47,371 nt of DNA from a virus, in IMG/VR virus record IMGVR_UViG_3300025913_000057, positions 1 through 47,371 of that record; one strand, written 5' to 3'. The notes under the pieces were generated by a model. The model was not told where the DNA came from. It saw only the letters and a list, made by a program, of their open reading frames with translations, and did no database searches. Numbering within the stretch: position 1 is the stretch's first letter; every line of letters begins with the position of its first letter. The position numbers and the translations under genes are program-made. Positions 1 through 6,727 of this stretch are shown here, piece after piece.

Positions 1-223
1 GATCAGTCACACGGACGCGGGAGTTGAACGGCAATGAGCGGTGAGCCGCGGTCGGCTCTCGCGTCGGGAACGGCTCACCATTGGCCGTCCGGCGCCCGCT
101 CTCAGTGCCGTAATGCGAGGCTATTCCACACTCCCCCGCCTTTACATGCGTTACATAAATGCACATGCCGAAGCAGATAAGCCCGGCGCCGAAGATGAGG
201 AGGAAGCGGTCAAAGGCGGTCAT
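1..223 (-). CDS. RlpA-like lytic transglycosylase, 3' end cut off
   Basis: The frame starts at ATG 223, directly after the TAA of the upstream gene (TAAATG), and runs off the window after 74 codons. Residues 7-27 form one hydrophobic segment (FLLIFGAGLICFGMCIYV). After it comes the start of a double-psi beta-barrel of RlpA type: ASHYGTESGRRTANGEPF (36-52) and TAAHRSLPFNSRVRVTD (58-74). RlpA proteins cleave denuded peptidoglycan glycans at septa. As the last visible gene of the lysis cassette, this one probably helps degrade the wall. The N-terminus is a membrane anchor rather than the lipobox usual in host RlpA. The C-terminal part of the barrel lies outside the window. Confidence 0.82.
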   Translation of the reverse strand, partial: MTAFDRFLLIFGAGLICFGMCIYVTHVKAGECGIASHYGTESGRRTANGEPFPTREPTAAHRSLPFNSRVRVTD

Positions 224-634
224 TTAGCGGACGTGATCCAGCGAGCCGATCGGCCCTGTACTGCGCATCGAATCCAGCGTGGCGCTGATCGCCGATACCT
301 GGATCGAGGTCGTGGTCGCCACGTCGGTGAGTTTGTCTACCTGCCGGGCAATATGAGCCTGCGTCGCAGCGTTATCGGCCTGCGTGGCCTTGATCACCGC
401 AACATCGCTGGCGACGGTCGCGGCCTTATCTTTGGCCGAGTCCGCGGTGTTCGCTGCATCTGATGCCGCGAGAGAAGCGGCTGCTGCAGCATCGCTAATC
501 TTGTCGAACCGGCCGTCGAGCCATTGGCCGCCGAAGTAGACGGCGGCAGTGAATAGGAATGGCGTCGCCAGCATAGCGGCGCGAGCGGCCACGACGACGA
601 ACGTACTATCGGCGGCATTTCGCATGGTGCTCAT
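224..634 (-). CDS. small membrane-anchored helical protein of the lysis cassette
   Basis: This is a 136-aa protein. ATG 634 is preceded by a strong GGAGG about 5 bases upstream. Residues about 12-34 form one transmembrane segment with a charged N-terminus. The rest is Ala/Asp/Lys/Thr-rich and predicted helical, probably coiled coil (DAAAAASLAASDAANTAD). That shape, one N-terminal anchor plus a periplasmic helix, is the shape of an inner-membrane spanin. It lies between the holin candidate and the RlpA-like gene. No sequence family was recognised, so the spanin role is a guess from position and topology. An accessory holin-like protein is the alternative. Confidence 0.6.
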   Translation of the reverse strand: MSTMRNAADSTFVVVAARAAMLATPFLFTAAVYFGGQWLDGRFDKISDAAAAASLAASDAANTADSAKDKAATVASDVAVIKATQADNAATQAHIARQVDKLTDVATTTSIQVSAISATLDSMRSTGPIGSLDHVR

Positions 635-714
635 TTACGCCTCCGCAACAGGTTGAAGGCAGGCTGGGATCGCCGTCATGTGTGGCCAAGTCCTTTTGGT
701 CGTAGATGGTGGAA

Positions 715-750
715 GGCTCCCCGCTGGCGCGCTAACGCTAGTGGGGAGCC
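715..750 (-). terminator. strong hairpin between holin candidate and next gene
   Basis: GGCTCCCC (715-722) and GGGGAGCC (743-750) form a perfect 8-bp stem, with further inner pairing (GCG/CGC). On the minus strand no T-run follows, so it may be an attenuator, an RNA-processing site or a weak terminator rather than a classic intrinsic terminator. Confidence 0.45.
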
Positions 751-756
751 GCTTGA

Positions 757-1083
757 TCAGTTCGCTTTCGCCGCGAGGCTTGCAGCGGCCGGGGTGACGG
801 GCGCCGTGCTGTCACTGGCCGGCGTGAGCTTGCCGATGATCGTTCCGGCTTGAGCAATCGTGTCGTTCACACTCTTGAGTGTGTCCTGATCGGAGGCCGG
901 AGTAAGCTTCGCCACGAACCACGGGAAGAACACGAGCAGCGCGCCGTCGATACTGGCGTCGCCCTGCGCCCCGAAGCTGACGTGGAAATACTGAAGCGCG
1001 GCAATGGCGAGGAAAGCGAGGATGCCGCCAATGCCGGCACCCCACTCCTTCTGGTTCGGAAGCTGAAAATTCGGGAAGGTCAT
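757..1083 (-). CDS. putative holin
   Basis: This is a 108-aa protein. ATG 1083 has AAGGA about 7 bases upstream, while the frame stays open 10 codons further back without a ribosome site. Two hydrophobic stretches are visible, about 25-45 (GAGIGGILAFLAIAALQYF) and about 58-72 (ALLVFFPWFVAKL), followed by an Ala/Thr/Pro-rich soluble tail. Size, two membrane segments and a place two genes downstream of the GH19 endolysin fit a class II holin that would open the inner membrane for the endolysin. No conserved holin signature was recognised. Confidence 0.5.
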   Translation of the reverse strand: MTFPNFQLPNQKEWGAGIGGILAFLAIAALQYFHVSFGAQGDASIDGALLVFFPWFVAKLTPASDQDTLKSVNDTIAQAGTIIGKLTPASDSTAPVTPAAASLAAKAN

Positions 1084-1093
1084 AGCGTGTTCC

Positions 1094-1339
1094 TTATGGT
1101 GCGAGCGGCGCATTCAGCGCGGCCGTGTTGGCGTCGAGGATGGCGTGCAGGGTGTCCCAATCGGCCTGTTCGGGATTGCCCTTCTCGATGACACTCGCGG
1201 TCAGAGCGACGAGCTTCTGGGCCGTGGCAATCGTTGAAACCCCGGCGGCAATCAAGTTGCCGGCGGCGGTGAGAAAGGCTTGGAGGTCGGTGCCAATAGT
1301 CTGCGCCCCAGCCTCGATGTTCTGGACAATGTCGGTCAT
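1094..1339 (-). CDS. small helical phage protein of lysis cassette
   Basis: This is an 81-aa protein whose ATG overlaps the TGA of the lipoprotein gene upstream (ATGA at 1336-1339), so it is translationally coupled. It is Ala/Thr-rich and probably all-helical (AGAQTIGTDLQAFLTAAG, ALDANTAALNAPLAP), with a mildly hydrophobic middle (NLIAAGVSTIATAQKLVALTA). There are no cysteines and no catalytic motif. Similar short proteins accompany endolysin genes in Rhizobiales phages, but the role is unknown. An antiholin or holin partner is possible from position only. Confidence 0.6.
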   Translation of the reverse strand: MTDIVQNIEAGAQTIGTDLQAFLTAAGNLIAAGVSTIATAQKLVALTASVIEKGNPEQADWDTLHAILDANTAALNAPLAP

Positions 1340-1758
1340 AGTTTCACTCCGAAGGAATCGGCCACGGCGGCGGCTGCATTGACGGCACCTTCAGCAGCAG
1401 CGATTGCAGCAGAGGGCGAAAGGGTCGAATTGTTCTTGATGAAGGTTTCGCCATCGGCGAACTTCTGGCGCACCACGCCATCGGCCTTCGCGGCTTGGTC
1501 ATGCAGCGCTTGGCACCAGCTATGCGCTGATGCGGTTGGGCACTCGGCCTTCTCAAAATTGACTGTGGCCGTCTGGATAATGCCGTAGGTCGCCTCGACG
1601 CTGAACAGCGTTACGCCAGCCTTCGACCATGCCTTCTGTGCAAAACTTACGGCTGTTTCGGCAGTCCCGATGGCGCTAATTGCCGTGCCTAGGCTCGAGC
1701 AACCGGCGAGCGGTAATGTCGCCAGCCCCAGAAGGGCCAGCGTGCGGAAGATTTTCAT
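1336..1758 (-). CDS. lipoprotein of the lysis cassette
   Basis: This is a 140-aa protein. It starts with a lipoprotein signal: a positively charged start (MKIFR), a hydrophobic core and the lipobox LAGC with acceptor Cys20. The mature part is Ala-rich and helical, with two Cys (ECPTASAHSWC) that could form a disulfide in the periplasm. It is coupled to the next gene by ATGA and lies 15 bases after the endolysin gene. An outer-membrane spanin-like role is plausible, but it is longer than typical Rz1-type proteins. It could also be a virion-unrelated exclusion lipoprotein. Confidence 0.65.
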   Translation of the reverse strand: MKIFRTLALLGLATLPLAGCSSLGTAISAIGTAETAVSFAQKAWSKAGVTLFSVEATYGIIQTATVNFEKAECPTASAHSWCQALHDQAAKADGVVRQKFADGETFIKNNSTLSPSAAIAAAEGAVNAAAAVADSFGVKL

Positions 1759-1773
1759 GATGTCTCCTGAGGT

Positions 1774-2379
1774 TTAGGCCGAAGCGGCCTGTAGAGCAGA
1801 CTGGAAAGTCTTGGCGTAGAGGGCGATCGTTCCGGCTTTGTCAGTGCCATTGATGACGCGCCGGGCATCGATGAAATCGACGGCCGTTGGCGTGACGTAG
1901 TTGCCGAGCTTGCGGCCGGTGAACCAGCCTTCTAGGGAACCCTTGATTAGGATCGCTGCTGCAATCGGTGGCTGCAACGCCATGTCAGGATTGGCGAGCA
2001 GTTTGCCGCCAAGGTTCAGTTCGGCGTCAGCGCGGGCGTAGTTCGTGCGGCCAGTGAGCTGAACGAGGCCTCTGCCCCGGAATAGGTAACCGTCGCCCGG
2101 CTGCGTGTTGCCGAGAGCTTTGCCGAGCTGCGTTCCCGCGTCGTATTTATTGAAGTAGGCCCTACTGCCCATCTCATAGATCGGCTGCATTGTCTGCGCC
2201 GTCTCGTGAAACGAGGTCGCTAACTCATAGGCCAGCTTGTTGTTGTCGCCGTCGCCGAGGCTGGACCATTCGTCCAGCAACGCATTGATCCCATCAACCT
2301 GCGACTGCGTGAGCGAGCCGCCAAACGGCGCTTCTCGGATTTGGGCAAAGAAGGTCGCTGCGGCAAAGTTCTGCTGCAT
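1774..2379 (-). CDS. endolysin, glycoside hydrolase family 19
   Basis: This is a 201-aa chitinase-like lysozyme that cleaves the glycan strands of peptidoglycan at the end of infection. Recognisable elements are the N-terminal FFAQIREAPFGGSLTQSQ with VDGINALL, the catalytic region LATSFHETAQTMQPIYE (first catalytic Glu in HET), the substrate loop GDGYLFRGRGLVQLTGR, and C-terminal DFIDARRVING. There is no signal peptide, so release should need a holin. ATG 2379 is chosen because GGAG lies 6 bases upstream. The longer GTG start at 2430 would sit inside the stem of the terminator at 2416-2443. It is the first gene of the lysis operon. Confidence 0.93.
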   Translation of the reverse strand: MQQNFAAATFFAQIREAPFGGSLTQSQVDGINALLDEWSSLGDGDNNKLAYELATSFHETAQTMQPIYEMGSRAYFNKYDAGTQLGKALGNTQPGDGYLFRGRGLVQLTGRTNYARADAELNLGGKLLANPDMALQPPIAAAILIKGSLEGWFTGRKLGNYVTPTAVDFIDARRVINGTDKAGTIALYAKTFQSALQAASA

Positions 2380-2415
2380 GGGAACTCCGGGGGATTGTGT
2401 CGGGAAAGAGGCGGG

Positions 2416-2443
2416 GGTAAAAACCGCCACATGGCGATGTGGC
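2416..2443 (-). terminator. intrinsic terminator after the tail protein gene
   Basis: On the minus strand GCCACAT-CGCC-ATGTGGC forms a perfect 7-bp stem followed by GGTTTTT. It separates the tail protein gene from the lysis genes. Lysis genes must then be read through it or from a local promoter. Confidence 0.75.
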
Positions 2444-2539
2444 TTAAGGCGATTAATTACGGTCTAGCTGGGCGGAGGAATGCCATAATGAGTTTCCTTC
2501 GACTTCACGGTTTTACGCTATTTTAGTAGCCGTTTGCGT

Positions 2540-3976
2540 TCATCGTCCGCGCGTGTCTAGAAACCCTATTGTCGTCATGTTGCCGCCTGAGTTATCCCAG
2601 CTGAGTTGGACCTGAGCAGACTGGTTGGTAAACTGTTCCAATGTGCCTGATGCTGTTGACACGATGGCGCCATTAGTTCCAACGCCAAAAGACACCACAC
2701 TATTGGTGTTTGTTCCATCGAAAACGTGCGCCGTTGACGCAACGCTACTTCCATTTCCGCTGATGTTTATTGAGAATTTTGCATAAACGCGGATGCCGGT
2801 AGGCACGTTTACGCTGAGATTGGACTTCGCCCGGCTGCCTCCTGAATAATCCGCAGTGAGGCTCGCTGCGGTATAAGTGAACCTATCGCCGTCTTGGACG
2901 AATAGCTGAATCGACCCTGCGGTCCTAATAATGGAACCGATGCGTCGGAACAGCGTGTAATTCGCCGGGAGCGTGGGGTTGGTCGCGCTCAACGACGTGA
3001 GCACATCAACCACACGCGTGTCGGTCCTCATAATCAGAAATACGTGGTAGGTATTGTTGCCAATCGTGCCAGTGTCGAGCGAGCCATTGCCACTGCCGAC
3101 GGCCCACGATGCGGACGTATTTTTAGTGACGGCGCTGGTTAGGATAAGATTATCAACGTTAGTACTATTTCGGGCCTGTCCCGCCGCGATATCCAAAACG
3201 CTGGCTGGCGTTACGGCGTCATTCGATAGCGTGCATCCGAAAAGGTAGCCCTGTCCCATCGCCGCGTCCGCGATAGTGATGTTCGCATTCGGGGCCGTGA
3301 GTGTTCGCGTCGTTCCAGTTGCAATAGCCGAGGCATCAAAGGCGATCTGCTTGGTGATGTCGCTGGTGTTCTGGATGCGGAATGAGCCGTCCGCGAAAGA
3401 GTTCGGCGGGATTGGCGCCGGCTCAGATAGGAGGTGGAAAGCGCCTCTGGCTTGGTCGAAAATTAACGTGACGGCGTTACCTGCGACAACCTCTCCGCCC
3501 ACCAGCGGAGTTGGGCCCGCCTGCAAATCTTGCAACACCGGAATACCCGAGCCGCCGCCGGGAGCCACCGTCAAGCCGCTGGTGTTAGTCAGACCAGGCC
3601 CAACGATAAAGCTGATTTGCTGACCGTCCTGCTGCGTGAAGTTGGATGCAGCAATGACCTGCGCGTTGGGTGTGCCGGTAGATGTCCCGCCCCAACCGAG
3701 ACCATTACCAGCCGTGTCGCTCGTTACCTGATCGTAGATCAAGTTCCCCGCGCTATCTCGGACGATAAACCTATAAGTTCCGCTGCCATAAACGATCGCA
3801 CGGCCGGCGGCGTCCAACACGATGGGATTTGTGTTTAGAATCGTGCTCGCGGCATCCTGCCAGGTCTGTTTCGAAGTTGTTGTATTAGGCACGAGCGTCT
3901 GGACGGTGCCTGCGGCAAGCGGGTTGCCGTTGGCATCGAAAAAGACAATCTCAGGTGGCGGCAGAATTGTTCCCAT
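2540..3976 (-). CDS. tail fibre/tail protein with head-binding-like N-terminus
   Basis: This is a 478-aa, beta-rich, Thr/Ser/Asn-rich virion protein. ATG 3976 has CGGAG about 6 bases upstream. The longer open frame upstream translates terminators and GGCA repeats and is not coding. Residues 1-90 (EIVFFDANGNPLAAGTV, NPIVLDAAGRA, GSGTYRFIVRDSAGNLIYD) resemble the domain that fixes tail spikes or fibres to the tail hub of podoviruses. The C-terminal half (about 280-478) is beta-sandwich-like (SFGVGTNGAIVSTASGT). It occupies the place of P22 gene 9, after the ejection genes, but no endorhamnosidase-like helix signature is visible. Receptor binding is inferred. Confidence 0.75.
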   Translation of the reverse strand: MGTILPPPEIVFFDANGNPLAAGTVQTLVPNTTTSKQTWQDAASTILNTNPIVLDAAGRAIVYGSGTYRFIVRDSAGNLIYDQVTSDTAGNGLGWGGTSTGTPNAQVIAASNFTQQDGQQISFIVGPGLTNTSGLTVAPGGGSGIPVLQDLQAGPTPLVGGEVVAGNAVTLIFDQARGAFHLLSEPAPIPPNSFADGSFRIQNTSDITKQIAFDASAIATGTTRTLTAPNANITIADAAMGQGYLFGCTLSNDAVTPASVLDIAAGQARNSTNVDNLILTSAVTKNTSASWAVGSGNGSLDTGTIGNNTYHVFLIMRTDTRVVDVLTSLSATNPTLPANYTLFRRIGSIIRTAGSIQLFVQDGDRFTYTAASLTADYSGGSRAKSNLSVNVPTGIRVYAKFSINISGNGSSVASTAHVFDGTNTNSVVSFGVGTNGAIVSTASGTLEQFTNQSAQVQLSWDNSGGNMTTIGFLDTRGR

Positions 3977-3990
3977 TGCGAACTCCGGGC

Positions 3991-4016
3991 AATAAAAAAC
4001 CCGCCGAAGCGGGTTG
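3991..4016 (-). terminator. intrinsic terminator, distal of a tandem pair
   Basis: On the minus strand AACCCGC-TTCG-GCGGGTT is followed by TTTTATTG: a 7-bp stem with a stable UUCG tetraloop and a U-run. It lies immediately before the start of the tail protein gene and ends the accessory cassette transcript. Confidence 0.88.
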
Positions 4017-4032
4017 GGTTGTCTCTGAAATG

Positions 4033-4060
4033 GAAAAGGGCGACCCCGAAGGATCGCCCC
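4033..4060 (-). terminator. intrinsic terminator, proximal of a tandem pair
   Basis: On the minus strand GGGGCGATCC-TTCG-GGGTCGCCC is followed by TTTT. It is a long GC-rich stem with a UUCG loop, 17 bases before the next terminator. The doubling suggests that the upstream RNA must be fully insulated from the tail gene. Confidence 0.85.
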
Positions 4061-4239
4061 GTGTTGGCCTAGCGCGGCCCCGCCGTGCCAAGCCGCACCG
4101 TGACGGGCCCCGACGTGAAACGCCGTACGTCGCCTTGCCTGCCATGACATTCGTCGAGTGGTCTTATCTTACGTCGACACACCGTGCCTGCCCTGCCGTG
4201 ATCCCTGCCAGCCGAGTAGGGCTACTCGGCTCCGCACTT
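4061..4239 (-). ncRNA. candidate structured RNA with degenerate GGCA-type repeats
   Basis: This is about 180 bases without a gene between the stop of the 169-aa gene and two terminators. On the minus strand it opens with a 9-10 bp hairpin (AGCCGAGTA / TACTCGGCT, 4210-4231). It then holds many short GGCA units: GGCAGGGATCACGGCAGGGC, GGCACGG, GGCAGGCAAGGC, GTGCGGCTTGGCACGGCGG. A forced translation gives an ARHGAAWHGGAAL-like peptide, a sign of a short-period repeat rather than a protein. It belongs to the transcript of the two upstream genes. Whether it is a stable RNA is not known. Confidence 0.4.
4210..4231. repeat. near-perfect palindrome at cassette end
   Basis: AGCCGAGTAG-GG-CTACTCGGCT: ten complementary bases on each side of a 2-base centre, in practice a 9-bp stem with a 4-base loop. 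It is nine bases past the stop of the 169-aa gene. No U-run follows on either strand, so it is more likely an RNA-end or processing structure or a protein site than a terminator. Confidence 0.6.
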
Positions 4240-4749
4240 CTACGATGCTGCTTTAACGTCCAGCAGCGCCCGTTTCTCTAGTTCGCTGGCCAGCCTTTCC
4301 AGCGACGAAAGATCATACCCAACCGCCTTCACTGCATCAGCGTATCGACCGAGCCATGCTCGCAACCCCATTGCGGCCTGTCGGCAGTGCTCATCGACGT
4401 GGCCTTGATCCTTCGGATCGACAAGTACGTAGCCACCACCGTCCTGGCGCCCCCGAATGGGAGAAATCACCATTGGCATAGTGCTCTCGCGGACCCTCAC
4501 CCTGCGCTTGCCGCCGCTGATCTCGGTGACGGTAAACGTCACACGGAGATCGCGAGCGAAGGCGCGAGCCTGCTCAAGTTGATGGGCCTGCGCAGCCTTG
4601 TCAGCATCCCACTCGAACCATTCGTAGGCCGGATGCTTCTTGCCAGTCTTGCGGACCTCGTCAAGGAAGAGGGCGGCGTTATAGTGCCCGTTGTGACGAA
4701 CGGCGAACTCTTTGACAATACGCTGGCGGGTGAGTTTGGAGAGGGACAT
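4240..4749 (-). CDS. conserved phage protein, partner of the RAMP-like gene
   Basis: This is a 169-aa protein. The ATG follows the TAA of the upstream gene directly (TAAATG), so the two are one transcriptional and probably translational unit. It is helical at the N-terminus (SKLTRQRIVKEFAVRHNGHY), then has the motif HPAYEWFEWDADKAAQAHQL, a short beta region (RVTFTVTEISGGKRRVRVRE) and a helical C-terminus ending about ten bases before the hairpin. From memory, proteins with the FEWD..KAA motif sit beside the same 250-aa family in other phages. No enzyme motif is visible and the role is unknown. Confidence 0.7.
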   Translation of the reverse strand: MSLSKLTRQRIVKEFAVRHNGHYNAALFLDEVRKTGKKHPAYEWFEWDADKAAQAHQLEQARAFARDLRVTFTVTEISGGKRRVRVRESTMPMVISPIRGRQDGGGYVLVDPKDQGHVDEHCRQAAMGLRAWLGRYADAVKAVGYDLSSLERLASELEKRALLDVKAAS

Positions 4750-5502
4750 TTATGCCGCCCTCCGCTTCACTTCGCTGTCGTAGAACTCCATCAGGTCGAT
4801 GGTATCTCGATCAGCGTATTCCGGATCAGCGAGAGCAGCTTCCTGCGCAGATCGGCCGTGCTTCTTGACCAGATCATCCCATTCGGCGTCCTTGTCACCT
4901 TCTCCTAGCACCCGGAAGGAACCGAACGCGCCCTTCCCTTTCTCTTGGCGATAGTCTCCGACGCCGATCAGCACGCCGGCGTTGCAAAGAAGCGCCACGA
5001 CTGACGCGACCGACAGTTGCGGTACTATGAATTGCACCTCTATCTCGGCGCCCCACTTCGGCAGAAATGCACGAGTTCGAACGTCAGGTGTGCGGTTGAT
5101 GTCGGCTGATCGCGTCACGTCCATCCGCAACTGTGGTGTGCCGTAAAGCGGCACAAAGTCGCCGGGCATAAAGAGCAGCCGTTGCGCTGACGTCTTGGTG
5201 AGGCCGGGCGTCTCAAGTGCGGCTGTTGCCATCGCCGCCTTCACCGCAACAACGCGAAGCCCGAGAGCAGTCGGACCGCCCGGAAGGATTTCAGCGCTGT
5301 CGCGATATTCCTGAAGGGGGAAGTGTTTGATGCCGGCGCGATCCGCCTTTCCCTTCTTTTGGCCGCCAACGAGAAGCTGCTGCTTCACCTTGTTCGCCAT
5401 CCGGTTCTGGAACAGCGGCGTGGTGCCGATGATGCGAAGCCTCACCGACGCACGGCGAAGCGGCTGTACCGTGATATCGGCTGTTTCTTTCTTGATTGGC
5501 AT
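4750..5502 (-). CDS. RAMP/Cas7-like (?) conserved phage protein
   Basis: This is a 250-aa protein. ATG 5502 has GGAG about 8 bases upstream. Seen directly: a first strand and loop RLRIIGTTPLFQNRMANK (about 21-38), a middle part with LGLRVVAVKAAMATAAL, a segment DVRTRAFLPKWGAEIEVQFI, and a glycine-rich end GVLIGVGDYRQEKGKGAFGSF. A 'GTTPL-Q-R' first strand and a C-terminal Gly-rich loop are reminiscent of RAMP-fold RNA-binding proteins such as Cas7, but I cannot establish homology from sequence alone. It is followed by the 169-aa gene and the GGCA-repeat RNA region. The role is unknown. Binding of the downstream RNA is a hypothesis. Confidence 0.6.
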   Translation of the reverse strand: MPIKKETADITVQPLRRASVRLRIIGTTPLFQNRMANKVKQQLLVGGQKKGKADRAGIKHFPLQEYRDSAEILPGGPTALGLRVVAVKAAMATAALETPGLTKTSAQRLLFMPGDFVPLYGTPQLRMDVTRSADINRTPDVRTRAFLPKWGAEIEVQFIVPQLSVASVVALLCNAGVLIGVGDYRQEKGKGAFGSFRVLGEGDKDAEWDDLVKKHGRSAQEAALADPEYADRDTIDLMEFYDSEVKRRAA

Positions 5503-5665
5503 TCGAAGTCTCCATTTGAGGCCGAGCCTGCCAGGCCCGGAATTGCTCAGGGGTCGCTGTGAAGCGACGCCCGGCCCCAAATGAAGGTCGCGCGTCGCAA
5601 TTCTTCCCCACTGGCAGCGGGGAATTTGAAGTGATCTAAATCAAAATAGAATGGACTTGAGAAAG
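5503..5665 (-). promoter_or_regulatory. 163-bp leader/promoter region of the cassette
   Basis: No gene is visible. On the minus strand an AT-rich stretch (TCTATTTTGATTTAGATC, 5636-5653) lies above a hairpin TTCCCC...GGGGAA (5605-5625). Below it are GC-rich bases and the GGAG site of the RAMP-like gene. This suggests the cassette has its own promoter and a structured leader, but I cannot fix -35/-10 boxes. Confidence 0.3.
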
Positions 5666-5989
5666 TCAGGCGTTGGACGGGACAGATAGACCCGGAAGGT
5701 GCGTCGGTTTCCATTCCCACTGCGCGGCGTGACGGCGCTCGAGAATTTCGGCGAGCTGGCCCATGTCGGCACCTCGGATCGAGGCAATCGCTTCAACTTG
5801 CTGAGTGAAAGTCGCGTGGTCGAACACGTCGAGCAGGATCGTCGCCAGCGCTTTATGCGAAAGGCTTTCCAGATCGACGGTCTGATTGCGCGCTTGCTCT
5901 GCCTTAACGACAGGGACGGCCAGAGCAGCAGTTGAAACGAGAGCGCCTAGAAGCGCAAAACGGCGCGTGGTATTGGCTTTGGCAGCCAT
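5666..5989 (-). CDS. small exported or membrane-anchored protein
   Basis: This is a 107-aa protein. ATG 5989 has a consensus AGGAG 7 bases upstream. Residues 1-30 look like a signal peptide or signal anchor (TTRRFALLGALVSTAALAVPVVKAEQA, with VKA-E as a possible cleavage site). The mature part is short and helical (SHKALATILLDVFDHATFTQQVEAI) and ends in a Trp/Pro-rich tail. It is divergent from the ribbon-helix-helix gene at 6081, sharing a 91-bp promoter region. No family was recognised. Its location in the accessory island suggests a role in the lysogen or in exclusion. Confidence 0.6.
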   Translation of the reverse strand: MAAKANTTRRFALLGALVSTAALAVPVVKAEQARNQTVDLESLSHKALATILLDVFDHATFTQQVEAIASIRGADMGQLAEILERRHAAQWEWKPTHLPGLSVPSNA

Positions 5990-6029
5990 GATCGATCTCC
6001 TAAGGGTCGATTGTCGGTTAGGGCTGGTC

Positions 6030-6108
6030 GAGTGTTCCACCACTCTTCCGGCCCGACATTTATTGTGGTATCACGCTTCCATGAAGCCGTCAACAACTGT
6101 GACACCAC
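6030..6108. promoter_or_regulatory. candidate operators in the divergent RHH promoter region
   Basis: Three dyads are visible: GAGTG-N6-CACTC (6030-6045), GTGGTATCAC (6065-6074) and GTGACACCAC (6099-6108). The last two are inverted copies of each other at 9 of 10 bases and flank the start codon of the RHH gene at 6081. Small paired dyads around its own start are what an Arc/Mnt-type repressor would use for autoregulation. Confidence 0.35.
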
Positions 6109-6284
6109 GAAAACGCGGACCAAAGCCAACTGGCAAGGGGACGCAAATTAGCCTGCGACTTCAGCCGGACCTCCTAGCCAAGGTCGACGCCCTCCGCTCG
6201 AGGAAATCGCCTGCACCGTCCCGACCGGAAGCGATCCGGCAAATCTTGGAGGCAACGTTCCGACTTATGGCTGGTGACGACTAA
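6081..6284 (+). CDS. ribbon-helix-helix DNA-binding protein (Arc/CopG type)
   Basis: This is a 67-aa protein with basic N-terminal residues (TPRKRGPKPTGKGTQ), a beta-strand ISLRLQPDLLAKVDAL and a second helix SRPEAIRQILEATFRLM. That is the ribbon-helix-helix plan of small dimeric repressors. It is one of only two + strand genes inside the - strand late region, so it has its own promoter (5990-6080). There is no clear ribosome site before ATG 6081, and a leaderless message is possible. In P22 the corresponding slot holds immI with Arc and Mnt, which are also RHH proteins. Its target is unknown; autoregulation and control of the divergent 107-aa gene are likely. Confidence 0.75.
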   Translation: MKPSTTVTPRKRGPKPTGKGTQISLRLQPDLLAKVDALRSRKSPAPSRPEAIRQILEATFRLMAGDD

Positions 6285-6658
6285 CAGTTACCTTCCCATC
6301 GGTAGCCGGTGATAGTGAAGTCTTTGTAATCCGGCTTAGCAACAGAAGTTGTGCCGGTGAAGATCACCGCGCATTGCAACTGACGGGGAGGAATGACCAT
6401 CATGGTTTGGCCTACTGGTACGACCGCCCCGGCGCCAGAACCAAGAATAACCCATCTAAACGCGGAACTAATGTTATCCAATCGAACCGATGACGTAGGG
6501 TCTCCGTGCTCAGCCACATAGGCGGCGACCGACTGGCCGACCCACCCATCAAGCGCCCCGCTCATCCTTGTTTGCTGCGCCTGAGATGCGTCCTGGCTAT
6601 CCATCGTGCAACCGCCGAGCGTCACTAACGCCAGAATTGCGATCAGCCATCTAAGCAT
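6281..6658 (-). CDS. lipoprotein, accessory island
   Basis: This is a 125-aa protein. ATG 6658 has GGAGGGGG about 7 bases upstream. The signal sequence MLRWLIAILALVTLGGC has a clear lipobox (LGGC, Cys17), so the mature protein is tethered to a membrane on the periplasmic side. The mature part includes a conserved-looking GWVGQSVAAYVAEHGDPTSS segment, as in small bacterial lipoproteins with a 'GxpxxxVxxxhGxPt' motif, and ends in two cysteines' worth of beta-rich sequence (LQCAVIFTGT, RWEGNC). It ends convergent with the RHH gene, overlapping by 4 bases. Superinfection exclusion is a reasonable but untested guess. Confidence 0.7.
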   Translation of the reverse strand: MLRWLIAILALVTLGGCTMDSQDASQAQQTRMSGALDGWVGQSVAAYVAEHGDPTSSVRLDNISSAFRWVILGSGAGAVVPVGQTMMVIPPRQLQCAVIFTGTTSVAKPDYKDFTITGYRWEGNC

Positions 6659-6727
6659 TGAGAACCCCCTCCACACACGAAGGAAGGACTATTTCACAAC
6701 GACCGTTTATCCGCTATATGGGCAAGC

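Noticed and set aside
635-679. 14-codon frame just before the 136-aa membrane gene (MTAIPACLQPVAEA)
   Set aside because: No ribosome site, and its 3' part is simply the Shine-Dalgarno region of the next gene.
3977-4150. N-terminal extension of the tail protein through the GGCA region
   Set aside because: It would translate two terminators and short-period repeats; a good ribosome site lies before ATG 3976.
4061-4239. CRISPR array reading of the GGCA repeats
   Set aside because: Units are only 4-10 bases, degenerate and irregularly spaced, with no spacers of constant length and no cas1/cas2 nearby.
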